DNA of 35,734 nt from Actinomycetota bacterium (lineage in GTDB: Bacteria > Actinomycetota > Actinomycetes > Streptosporangiales > Streptosporangiaceae). A program made the translations under genes and the position numbers. The notes beneath the pieces are model-generated. The model was not told the origin of the DNA. It saw only the letters and a program-made list of their open reading frames with translations, and did not search any database. Each line of letters begins with the position of its first letter. The stretch's first letter is position 1. Where the stretch lies: contig PMSU01000208.1 in the NCBI GenBank assembly GCA_003168255.1, positions 1 to 35,734 of the forward strand. The letters are read 5' to 3'. Of the stretch, positions 23,661-31,270 are shown in pieces.

Positions 23661-24659
23661 CTACCGGCGCCAGCTTGGCTCACAGCCCAGCCAGGCGGTC
23701 AGGCGTTCGTCATGCGGGCGGTAGTGCTCCTCCAGCGCGGCCCGCACCGGCTCAGACATCGGTGAGCGGGGGCGCGCGTTCTGGGGAGTGAAGGCGGGGC
23801 TGTGGGCAGGCAGGCCGAGGAAGTTAAGGACCTGATCGTAAGCCGGTCCCGGGTTGGCGAAGAAGTCGTCGCTGTCGACGACGTGCATCCGCTCGCGGCC
23901 GAAGACCTGTTCCAGGTGCTCAATCTGGTCGGCGTAGTGGCCGCGGATGCGGTAGGAGTGATGGCGGTGGCTGTAGCTGACGTAGGAGGGGTCGGCGATG
24001 ATGCGCTCGGCTTCCCCTTCCAGCCGGGAATCCTCGAGTTCCAGCGCCCGTTCGAACGACTCCGTTTCCAGCCCGTGGCCCACGTGGTTGGCGTGCGCTG
24101 AATAGGCCCGTTCTACTGGGTCACGCAGCATCACGAGCAGCTTGACGCCGGGCAGGTCGTGGTTGATCCGCTCGGGGGCCAGCGGGTGGAACATGTAGTA
24201 GGGGCTCGCCTCGAAGGCCACCGGCGCCACCCCGGCGCCGCGCGCGGTCAGCCGCGCCGATACCAGGAGCGGGAACTGCGCCTGGTACCAGGGGAGCCCG
24301 CGCTCGTAGGCCACATCGAAGAAGTGCACTTCCTGTTTGCGCAGCGTCGTGCTGAACACGATCGGGTGCTGCTTGAGCACATGAAACATGGACGTGGTGC
24401 CGCACCGCTCGGCGCCGACGATCAGGAAGCCGGGCAGCATCCGCGCCCGGTAGGTCGGCCGGCCGGCCATCACCAGGGTGCGGTACACGGTCCGTCGGGT
24501 CAGCCGGTGCCACTCTGCCCTGGCCGACGGCGCGAGGCGGCCGTTTCCGCTCCATGCCCGGCTCCCGTCGGACCTGATCCCGGCCGGGGACTCCTCGCCC
24601 GGGCTCACGGCATCATCACCCCCAGTGGTGACGGTGCTGGCGGGGTCGGCACTCTCCAC
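23661..24659 (-). CDS. PAPS-dependent glycan sulfotransferase, paralog 1
   Basis: A 332-residue protein with GTG start. The 5'-phosphosulfate loop is FLIVGAERCGTTSMF (about 78-92). The segment KQEVHFFDVAYERGLPWY (108-125) is typical of heparan-sulfate-type sulfotransferases. The 3'-phosphate site is VMLRDPVERAYSAHA (Arg 179 and Ser 187). The C-terminus carries a PQNARPRSPMSEPVRAAL-type segment and ends LGCEPSWRR. It moves sulfate from PAPS to a hydroxyl or amine of an acceptor, most likely a sugar. There is no signal peptide, so it acts in the cytoplasm before export. It is the last of three tandem paralogs sharing even the N-terminal MES-A/T-DP and GDDAVS motifs. Confidence 0.93.
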   Translation of the reverse strand: MESADPASTVTTGGDDAVSPGEESPAGIRSDGSRAWSGNGRLAPSARAEWHRLTRRTVYRTLVMAGRPTYRARMLPGFLIVGAERCGTTSMFHVLKQHPIVFSTTLRKQEVHFFDVAYERGLPWYQAQFPLLVSARLTARGAGVAPVAFEASPYYMFHPLAPERINHDLPGVKLLVMLRDPVERAYSAHANHVGHGLETESFERALELEDSRLEGEAERIIADPSYVSYSHRHHSYRIRGHYADQIEHLEQVFGRERMHVVDSDDFFANPGPAYDQVLNFLGLPAHSPAFTPQNARPRSPMSEPVRAALEEHYRPHDERLTAWLGCEPSWRR

Positions 24660-24743
24660 GGCTCGTCTCCCTTCGCCGCGCAGTAACTGCGGGCTGCAGC
24701 GCTGCGGTGATTCAGAGCGGTCTTAATTAGATGACGCTAGGGT

Positions 24744-25736
24744 TCAACGGTGCCAGCTTGGCTCGTGTCCGAGCCAGGCGGCGAGGCGTTCGTCGTGCGG
24801 GCGGAAGTGCTCTTCGAGCTCGGACCGCACGGTGTCAGACAGCGGCGAGCGGGAGCGGGTACTCGGGCGTTCGAAGGTCGGGGTGTGGGCGGGCAGGCCA
24901 AGGAAGTCGAGGACCTGATCGTAGACGGGTTCGGGGTTGGCGAAAAAGTCGCCGCTGTCGATGACGTGAATCCGCTCACGGCCAAAGATCTGCTCTAGGT
25001 GCTCAAGCTGGTCGGCGTAATGCCCGCGGCCGCGGTAGGCAAAGTGCCGGTGGTTGAAGCTGACGTAAGACGGTTCCGCCGCGAGACGTTCGGCCTCCCC
25101 TGCCAGCCGGGAATCCTCAAGTTCCAGCGCCCGCTCGAACGGCTCTGTCTCGTAGCCGCGGCCCACCCGGAGGACATGCGAGGAGTAGGCCCGTGCCACC
25201 GGGTCGCGCAGCATCGCGATGAGCTTGACGCCGGGCAGGTCGCGGTTGATCCGCTCAGGGGCCAGCGGGTGGAACATGTAGTAGGGCGACGCCTCGAAGG
25301 CCACCGGCGCCACCCCCGCGCCGCGGGCGGTCAGGCTCGCTAGCGCCTTGAGCGGGAAGTGGCACTGATACCACGCGAGCCCGTGATCGTATTGGAAGTC
25401 GAAGTAGTGCACTTCCTTCCTGGGCAGAATCGCGCTGAACACGGCCGGGTGCTGCCTGAGCACTTCGAACATGGAACTGGTGCCGCACCGCTCGGCGCCG
25501 ACGATCAGGAAGCCGGGCAGCATTCGCGCCCGGTGTATCGGGCGGCCGGCCGTCACCAGGCCCCAGTGCGCAGTCCGCCTGGCGAGCTGTTCCCAGCCTG
25601 GCTGGCTTGGCCGTACGAGCAGCCCGTCTACGTTCCGGGCCGGGCCGTTAGGCCGGGTCCCGGTTACGGTCTCGCCCTGGCTTACGGCATCATCACCGCC
25701 AGAATCCACGGCGCTGACAGGATCGGCGCGCTCCAT
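24744..25736 (-). CDS. PAPS-dependent glycan sulfotransferase, paralog 2
   Basis: A 330-residue paralog. ATG start, with GAGGTGAAGG directly before it. The phosphosulfate loop is FLIVGAERCGTSSMFEVL, where Ser replaces the second Thr of paralogs 1 and 3. Next come KEVHYFDFQYDHGLAWY and the 3'-phosphate motif AMLRDPVARAYSSHV. It ends LGHEPSWHR. The middle and C-terminal parts follow paralogs 1 and 3 closely, while the segment after the RDP motif (LRVGRGYETEPF) differs, so acceptor position may differ. A 171-bp AT-rich gap upstream may give it its own promoter. Confidence 0.93.
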   Translation of the reverse strand: MERADPVSAVDSGGDDAVSQGETVTGTRPNGPARNVDGLLVRPSQPGWEQLARRTAHWGLVTAGRPIHRARMLPGFLIVGAERCGTSSMFEVLRQHPAVFSAILPRKEVHYFDFQYDHGLAWYQCHFPLKALASLTARGAGVAPVAFEASPYYMFHPLAPERINRDLPGVKLIAMLRDPVARAYSSHVLRVGRGYETEPFERALELEDSRLAGEAERLAAEPSYVSFNHRHFAYRGRGHYADQLEHLEQIFGRERIHVIDSGDFFANPEPVYDQVLDFLGLPAHTPTFERPSTRSRSPLSDTVRSELEEHFRPHDERLAAWLGHEPSWHR

Positions 25737-25897
25737 CCTTCACCTCATTCCAGGTCATGGATTCTTGTAATAACTAAACGATATGTGTTGATATTCGGAT
25801 AGCCGAACGGCTGCTGCCATGAATACCGCAGTGGCAAACGTGAAGTCCACGGCGGAGCCGTTGCGGTGCGTATAACAGGGCTTACGGTCAGGTACTG
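25737..25897. other. AT-rich spacer upstream of sulfotransferase 2
   Basis: Bases 25765-25800 (TTGTAATAACTAAACG, ATATGTGTTGATATTC) are much richer in A+T than the surroundings. With a terminator-like hairpin just upstream in the reading direction, this spacer is a likely internal promoter for sulfotransferases 2 and 1. No gene is seen. Confidence 0.4.
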
Positions 25898-25926
25898 GCC
25901 GAGCTGGCTAGCGGCGCCAGCTCGGC
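25898..25926 (-). terminator. Hairpin over the stop codon of sulfotransferase 3
   Basis: GCCGAGCTGGC (25898-25908) and GCCAGCTCGGC (25916-25926) form a perfect 11-bp stem with a 7-base loop containing part of the stop codon. It may end or attenuate the transcript before sulfotransferase 2. Confidence 0.5.
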
Positions 25927-26903
25927 TTGCTGCCAAGCCAAGCCGCCAGCCGCTCGTCATGCGGGCGGAAATGCTCCTCAAGCTCGGCCCGCAGCTTCTC
26001 CGGCATCGGCGAGCGGGGCCGGGCATTGCGGGGGGTGAAGACGGGACGGTCGTGGTTTGGCAGGCCGAGGAACTCAAGTACCCGGTCGTAGTCCGGTCCT
26101 GGGTCGGTGAAGAAGTCGCCGCTGTCGACGACGTGGATCCGCTCGCGGCCGAAGATCCGCTCCAGGCGGTCGAGCTGCTCCGCGTACTGTCCGCGGGCGC
26201 GGTAGGAGTAGAGCCAGTGTCTGCGGCTGGTGTAGGTCGGGTCGGCGACAAGACGCTCAGCCTCGCCGTCCAGCCGGGCATCCTCGAGCTCCAGGGCCCG
26301 CTCGAACGGCTCGGTTTCCAGACCGAGGCCCACCTGGTGGGCGTGCTGGGAGTAGGCCCGCTCCACCGGATCGCGGACAAGGACAATTAGTTTCACGCCG
26401 GGCAGCGCGCGATCGATCCGCTCCGGGACAAGCGGGTGGAACATGTAGTAGGGACTCGCCTCGAAGGCCACCGGGGCCCCGGCGCCACGGGCGGCCAGGC
26501 GGGCGCGGGCACGGAGCGGGAACTGGGATTGGTACCACGCGAGCCCGTGATCGTATTCGTTATCGAAGAAGTGGAGTTCCTTCCTCTTTAGCATGCCGCC
26601 GAAAACGGCCGGGTGCTGGCTGAGCACGTCGAACAGGGACGTGGTACCGCACCGTTGTGCGCCGACGATCAAGAAGCTGGGCAGCATCCGCGCCCGGTGC
26701 GCCGGCCAGCCGGCCATCACCAGGCCCCAGCGTGCGGTCCGCCGGGCCCGGCGCTGCCACCCTACCCGGGCTGCCCTTGCCGGGCGGCCCTCTGTGGTCC
26801 AGGCCCGGTCATCTGAGCGTTGCCCGGCCGGAGCCTCCTCGTCCAGGCTCACGGCATCATCACCCCTCGAGGTGGCGATGCTGACGGGATCGGTACTTTC
26901 CAC
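25908..26903 (-). CDS. PAPS-dependent glycan sulfotransferase, paralog 3
   Basis: A 331-residue protein; GTG start after GGGAGATGA. Motifs: FLIVGAQRCGTTSLFDVL (phosphosulfate loop), KELHFFDNEYDHGLAWY, and VLVRDPVERAYSQHAHQVG (3'-phosphate site). It ends LGSKPSWRR. It lacks the signal peptide or membrane anchor common in eukaryotic Golgi enzymes, so the acceptor must be cytoplasmic, such as a lipid-linked repeat unit. It is first of the three tandem paralogs and follows the sulfotransferase-glycosyltransferase fusion by 62 bp; they are probably one operon. Confidence 0.93.
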   Translation of the reverse strand: MESTDPVSIATSRGDDAVSLDEEAPAGQRSDDRAWTTEGRPARAARVGWQRRARRTARWGLVMAGWPAHRARMLPSFLIVGAQRCGTTSLFDVLSQHPAVFGGMLKRKELHFFDNEYDHGLAWYQSQFPLRARARLAARGAGAPVAFEASPYYMFHPLVPERIDRALPGVKLIVLVRDPVERAYSQHAHQVGLGLETEPFERALELEDARLDGEAERLVADPTYTSRRHWLYSYRARGQYAEQLDRLERIFGRERIHVVDSGDFFTDPGPDYDRVLEFLGLPNHDRPVFTPRNARPRSPMPEKLRAELEEHFRPHDERLAAWLGSKPSWRR

Positions 26904-26942
26904 ATCTCATCTCCCTTCACCGTGACTAAACCCGTCCCGGGC

Positions 26943-26959
26943 GCAGTGCCTTGCACTGC
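26943..26959. other. Small hairpin between the fusion gene and sulfotransferase 3
   Basis: GCAGTGC (26943-26949), loop CTT, and GCACTGC (26953-26959) form a 7-bp stem in the 62-bp spacer. It may be an mRNA processing or stability element. The evidence is structural only. Confidence 0.3.
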
Positions 26960-26965
26960 CGGTCC

Positions 26966-28993
26966 CTATGCCATTTCACGGCGGAATAGCCGTGCCGCAC
27001 GAAGCATGTGCTGGGGCTGTACGCCCGTCACGATATGCACCAAGGCGATATACGGGTAGGGCGACGCCGGCCACCTCATGAAAGCCCGCAGCGTATAGCG
27101 AATGGCCGGTCCCCGCTCGCCGAGCGACGACCGTGCGAAGGCGATTTGACCGAGCAGGCGAGCATGACCGCGACGTGACGCGGCGAAGTCCGGATGCTTG
27201 GCCAGCAGGTACTCCAGTCCTGCCGCAACCTTCTCCGAGCCGCCCTGGTACCAAGACGTACCAGTGCGGCGGATGTCCGCCAGCGGCTGCGTGACCAGGC
27301 CGATCGCACCCACCTTCGCGAGGCGCAGCACCCAGTCGTAGTCCTCGCCGTAGCCGAAGGGGAGTTCCTCGTCGTAGCGCCCGGCCTTGGCGAACGCATC
27401 CCGCCGCATCACCAGCGTGGAGGAGTGCAGCTCCTTCACCCGGTTGCGCAGCAGCAGCTGATAGCTGATCCGCTCTGCCCGCCCCGGCCAGTCGAGAATC
27501 TTGTTATCCGGCAGGAGCAGCCTCGTACCCGAGCCGATCGCGAGCAGATCCGGCTCGTCGAGCAGTCGCGCGAGCTGGAGCTGTAGCTTTTCTGGGTGCC
27601 ACAGGTCATCGTCGTCGCAGGTCGCGATGTAGTCACCGTGCGTCACGCTAAGACCGTAATTGCGGGCACCAGCCAAGCCCGGGGTACCGGTATTGGCGAT
27701 CACGCGGATGTGGCATCGCGGGGTGCTCAGCTTCGTCAGATCCTCATCAGGGGATTCCTGATCATGCACGACGATGCACTCGATGTCCCCTGGATAAGTC
27801 TGGGCAGCCACCGTAGCGATCGTCTCGCGGACCAGTTCCGGTCGGTTCCGGGTAGTAATGATCACCGATACTTCTGGCCACCGCTCGCGCTCTGGCATGT
27901 CTGCTGTGCTCAGCGGAGCCCTGCTCGCAGCGGCTGGCCGACCGCGCGGGCGCCAGCCGTAACGCAGCAGGAAGGGCAGGCCGATAGCCGTGACGGTGAT
28001 GCGGTCACGCCGGGACATCTGGTCGCGCCACGTCTCGTCGGTGCGCAGGACGATCTCGCCGTCGCGGAATCGTGATGGGTTCCCTGACAGCCCGTGGCTC
28101 TTGCCGAGCACTATCCGCTGATGGTCGATGTGCGTCAGTTGCGACGGGACGGGCGACAGGCCGAGCTGGGCCAGCGCGACCTCGACGGTGCGCTGCGGCT
28201 CACGCACGAAATCCTCATACTGCACGCGCGTAACGCGAATGCCACTGCGGCGCAGCAACTCGATCTGGCCCTGGCAGGCCACCCATCGTGCGGCACCGCC
28301 GGCCGGCGCGTTACGCCACATGAGATCGGTCTCATTCAGAGTATGCGGACGGGCCACGGCCTTGCTGAGCGAGTGTGAGACACCCCGCACGTCCCGGACC
28401 AGGTGTATTACCCGCACGTCGATTCCGGCGCGAGCAAGCGCGAGCGCCTGAACCGGCCACTTGCTCGCATCCACGACGTACTCGGCGCCAGCCTCAGCAG
28501 CGATGGCGCTGTAAAGCTTCGTGTGGTACGCCCCGTAGGCGGCAACATCCGCGCGGAAGCCGCGGCCAGCCATCCGCATCGCGAGCAGTTGCGGCATGTG
28601 GCGCTGCCGTGCGATCCCACCTTGCAGCCGGCCGACGGCGGACATGTATCCGGTGTCCCATCCGCCGAAGGCACGATCTCCTACGCCGGTCCAGAAGGGG
28701 CAGCTGGCGAACGCCAAGCCGCAGCCGCACCGCTCGCCCTCAGTAGCCCGGCGGAACAGGTCGATCAGCTCGCCCACGTTGACGAAGCCGGGTATCGCGC
28801 CAAGGACCCGTTCCAGCATGGTACTGCCGGAGCGCCCGGAGCCCGCGAGGTAGATGACCGGCGGGCCGAGGCCGGGCGACTGCGTCGAACGGGTCCCCGC
28901 CCCGCCATCCGGCATGGCGTCAGCCATCCCGGCCCGAGACGGTACGGCCCCGACTGCGGCCGCTTGGGGGAGCCGCGGGCGGCTGCGGTTCAT
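26966..28993 (-). CDS. Fusion protein: N-terminal sulfotransferase + C-terminal GT2 glycosyltransferase
   Basis: A 675-residue two-domain protein. Domain 1 (about 44-300) is a sulfotransferase: VIYLAGSGRSGSTMLERVLG (46-65) is the phosphosulfate loop and VRVIHLVRDVRGVSHSLSKA (193-212) the 3'-phosphate site, with VVDASKWP between. A linker of about 60 residues leads to domain 2 (from about 374), a family 2 glycosyltransferase. It begins VSVIITTRNRPELVRETIA, has ARNYGLSVTHGDYIATCDDDD (Asp 460-463, metal and nucleotide-sugar binding; quoted in part) and the FGYGEDYDWVLRL acceptor/base region. The sulfotransferase half is a different subfamily from the three tandem paralogs. Inference: it adds a sugar and sulfates it, or the neighbouring one, within the lipid-linked repeat unit. 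No signal peptide or clear membrane segment. Confidence 0.92.
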   Translation of the reverse strand: MNRSRPRLPQAAAVGAVPSRAGMADAMPDGGAGTRSTQSPGLGPPVIYLAGSGRSGSTMLERVLGAIPGFVNVGELIDLFRRATEGERCGCGLAFASCPFWTGVGDRAFGGWDTGYMSAVGRLQGGIARQRHMPQLLAMRMAGRGFRADVAAYGAYHTKLYSAIAAEAGAEYVVDASKWPVQALALARAGIDVRVIHLVRDVRGVSHSLSKAVARPHTLNETDLMWRNAPAGGAARWVACQGQIELLRRSGIRVTRVQYEDFVREPQRTVEVALAQLGLSPVPSQLTHIDHQRIVLGKSHGLSGNPSRFRDGEIVLRTDETWRDQMSRRDRITVTAIGLPFLLRYGWRPRGRPAAASRAPLSTADMPERERWPEVSVIITTRNRPELVRETIATVAAQTYPGDIECIVVHDQESPDEDLTKLSTPRCHIRVIANTGTPGLAGARNYGLSVTHGDYIATCDDDDLWHPEKLQLQLARLLDEPDLLAIGSGTRLLLPDNKILDWPGRAERISYQLLLRNRVKELHSSTLVMRRDAFAKAGRYDEELPFGYGEDYDWVLRLAKVGAIGLVTQPLADIRRTGTSWYQGGSEKVAAGLEYLLAKHPDFAASRRGHARLLGQIAFARSSLGERGPAIRYTLRAFMRWPASPYPYIALVHIVTGVQPQHMLRAARLFRREMA

Positions 28994-29310
28994 GCGCGAA
29001 CCTTCCGGGTTGCTGCGGTTGCCAACGGGACTGGGGCGGGGTGCCCGGTTCGCCGCCTCGGCTGAAGTATCAACAGAGCCGCCGATGCCAATGACGACGG
29101 CAGCACGGTCAGGACCCTAGCCACTGCTGGGCCCCCTTCCGGCCGCTGGCACTCTGCGCTCTGTCTACCTGCATTATCGCAGGAGTTCTGAGCAGCCTCG
29201 CAGGAATTCTGGTTGAAATGATCAGCTGACTTGAGATCGACCGTCCGGCGGACCGCATCGGACAGCCGGGCTGGGTGAGCGCACCGGCCGCCATCCAGGC
29301 CCCCGGCGGC
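28994..29310. other. Gap between the fusion gene and the flippase gene
   Basis: No gene is supported. It contains a pair of 14-base direct repeats, TCGCAGGAGTTCTG (29177-29190) and TCGCAGGAATTCTG (29198-29211). They differ at one base, have start-to-start spacing of 21 bp (two helical turns), and lie about 190-215 bp upstream of the fusion gene. This is a plausible activator or operator site for the sulfotransferase operon. Confidence 0.45.
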
Positions 29311-29350
29311 GCCGGCCGGCCGTTCAACGGCCCTGAGCCGGCCGGCCGGC
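29311..29350 (-). terminator. GC-rich hairpin overlapping the flippase stop codon
   Basis: GCCGGCCGGCCG (29311-29322) and CGGCCGGCCGGC (29339-29350) are perfect 12-base arms. The gene's stop codon lies inside the loop. Read on the plus strand, the stem is followed by CGGCTTTTTCG, so it could also stop antisense transcription. It separates the flippase gene from the fusion gene. Confidence 0.5.
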
Positions 29351-31123
29351 CGGCTTTTTCGACCGGCGGCGGGGCAAAGCCGGCAGCCGCATGACGCGGC
29401 GGAACCGCCACATCCCTACCGCCTGTACCACGCATCCGACAGCCACCCCGGCCGCCAGAGAGACCGGGCCGCCGCCGAGCGCGGTCCGCAGCGCGAGGGG
29501 GATGGCGCCGAAGCTCAGGGCCGACAGGGCGGAGGCGATGATGACCCCCCGCCCGAACGGATGCAGCCCGAGCACCGCCGCCAGCTGGCCGAGCGGCATG
29601 AGGTTGCCGACGGCGATGGCGACGGCCCATCCGATCGCAGCGCCCTCGATGCCGTACTTGGGGATCAGCACCAGGTCGACGCCGACGTTCACGCCCACGG
29701 TCAGCAGCCCGTTGGCGAGGCTCCAGCTGCTGCGGCCCGAGGTGATCAGCACCATGTCGACCTGGCCGCAAATGGTGGACAGGAGCATGGAGAAGCCCAG
29801 GATGACCATCACGATGTCACCAGCGCTGTACGACTTGCCGAAGACCGACAGCACTACCGGCCCATAGGCTATGGACAGCAGGAACACCGGCCACAGCAGC
29901 AGGACGAGCCACCCGGTGGTGACCTGGTAGATATCGTTCGCCCCGCGGCGATCACCGAGCGTGAACAGTTCGGTGAATCGCGCCTGCGATGCCCTGCTAA
30001 TCGCCACGCCGCCCAGCTGCCCGATGACCAGGAACCGGGTCGCAGCCGTATACACGGCTGCCTCACTTGGCCCTTTTATGGCCGCAACGAGCACGATGTC
30101 GATTTGCTGGAGAATGTTCTGGGCGATATTCGCAACAGCGCGCGGGGTCGTGAACGACCAGAAACCGCGCGGGAGAGCTTTGGCCTGCTGCCTGCGGGCC
30201 GTCCTGTATCCGGCCGACCCGGAATCCCTTGCCCGCTGATGGTCGACGACCGGCGGAACCAGCGTGGCGAGTGCCAGCAGGGCGGCGACCTCTGGCGGGA
30301 CGTCGGGCAAGGCCACAGGGGGGTGTGAGTGACGGCGGCTGATGCGCCGTCCCCAGAGCCAGGAGAGGACGGCCGCCGGTATGTAGGAGACGGCCCAGAG
30401 GGGTGCGAGCAGCGCCACGCTTCCCGCGGCCGCCGCCAACAGCACCCCCAGCAGCCTGCCGACCGGAATTCCGATCTGCCCGATCACGGCCGTGGGCCGC
30501 ATGTCACCGTAACCCCGGCTGGCGCCCAGATACGCGTTGAGCAGTCCCGCGAACGGCAGCATGAGCGCAAGCCCGCGCAGCGCATCTGCCACGTTGGCGG
30601 GTGCGACCCCGGCGCTCTGCGCGTGACCTCTGAGCTCCAGATGCGCCAGCGGGCCGGCGAGCAGCAGCAGGAGTGCCGTCGCCGCTACGGACGCCACGAC
30701 CACGGGGATGATCGCGGTCCGCATGAGGGCCGGGATCTTGCGTTCCTCGCCGAGTGAACGGAGCCGGGCGATGAAGTAAGTAAGGCCGACGTTGGTACCG
30801 AGCCCGGCGATCGCCCCGACGATGGCGAACGCCGAGATCGAGGTGAAGAACGCGCCCGCCTCCGCCTTGCTGAAGTGCCTGGTAACCAGGATCGTGATGC
30901 CCGTCGTCGCGACCGCGGAGACCAGCGCGGACACCAGGTTCAGCGTGCTACCCCGCCGCACGTCCGCTACCCGGCTGTCACGCCCGCCGCCGCGTCCGCT
31001 TCCATTGCCGGAGCGGGTGCCGGTGCCGCCACGGGGCACCGGCGCTGGGCGATCACCGGCCGCGCCTGGCAGGGCGCGTGACCGGGACCTCGCCAGATGG
31101 CTGCCTCGTCTCACCCGAGCCAC
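29324..31123 (-). CDS. Wzx-like polysaccharide flippase (MOP superfamily)
   Basis: A 599-residue membrane protein with about 12-14 hydrophobic segments. The first is STLNLVSALVSAVATTGITI, then SAFAIVGAIAGLGTNVGLTY; central TRFLVIGQLGGVAISRASQA and IYQVTTGWLVLLLWPVFLLS; late GIEGAAIGWAVAIAVGNLMP. These are typical of polysaccharide-synthesis flippases. The first 55 residues are a basic, low-complexity Gly/Arg stretch, and the true start may be a GTG further in (before RRGSTLN). A second charged loop (DHQRARDSGSAGYRTARRQQ) splits two halves. It would move undecaprenyl-linked repeat units across the membrane. It lies downstream of the polymerase gene in the same orientation. Confidence 0.87.
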   Translation of the reverse strand: MARVRRGSHLARSRSRALPGAAGDRPAPVPRGGTGTRSGNGSGRGGGRDSRVADVRRGSTLNLVSALVSAVATTGITILVTRHFSKAEAGAFFTSISAFAIVGAIAGLGTNVGLTYFIARLRSLGEERKIPALMRTAIIPVVVASVAATALLLLLAGPLAHLELRGHAQSAGVAPANVADALRGLALMLPFAGLLNAYLGASRGYGDMRPTAVIGQIGIPVGRLLGVLLAAAAGSVALLAPLWAVSYIPAAVLSWLWGRRISRRHSHPPVALPDVPPEVAALLALATLVPPVVDHQRARDSGSAGYRTARRQQAKALPRGFWSFTTPRAVANIAQNILQQIDIVLVAAIKGPSEAAVYTAATRFLVIGQLGGVAISRASQARFTELFTLGDRRGANDIYQVTTGWLVLLLWPVFLLSIAYGPVVLSVFGKSYSAGDIVMVILGFSMLLSTICGQVDMVLITSGRSSWSLANGLLTVGVNVGVDLVLIPKYGIEGAAIGWAVAIAVGNLMPLGQLAAVLGLHPFGRGVIIASALSALSFGAIPLALRTALGGGPVSLAAGVAVGCVVQAVGMWRFRRVMRLPALPRRRSKKPAGRPAQGR

Positions 31124-31194
31124 CCCCTCGCCAGCAGGCAGCTCCCTGTCTGCGCGGGCCGCGGGTCGTGCGGGACGGACACGGTGCCGCTCAA

Positions 31195-31220
31195 CAACCG
31201 AACGCGGACGCGTTCGGTTG
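31195..31220. promoter_or_regulatory. 26-bp perfect palindrome between polymerase and flippase genes
   Basis: CAACCGAACGCG (31195-31206) and CGCGTTCGGTTG (31209-31220) are perfect 12-base arms around GA. It lies 50 bases past the polymerase stop and about 70 bases before the flippase start. It could be a protein-binding operator or a terminator hairpin. Confidence 0.5.
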
Positions 31221-31270
31221 GTCAGCGACTGCGTCCTGGCGGTTCAGAGGCTTTTCCTCATGCGGTGGTG

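Noticed and set aside
29339..29360. Plus-strand terminator with a T-run
   Set aside because: No plus-strand gene lies upstream of it, so it was treated as the hairpin of the minus-strand flippase gene.
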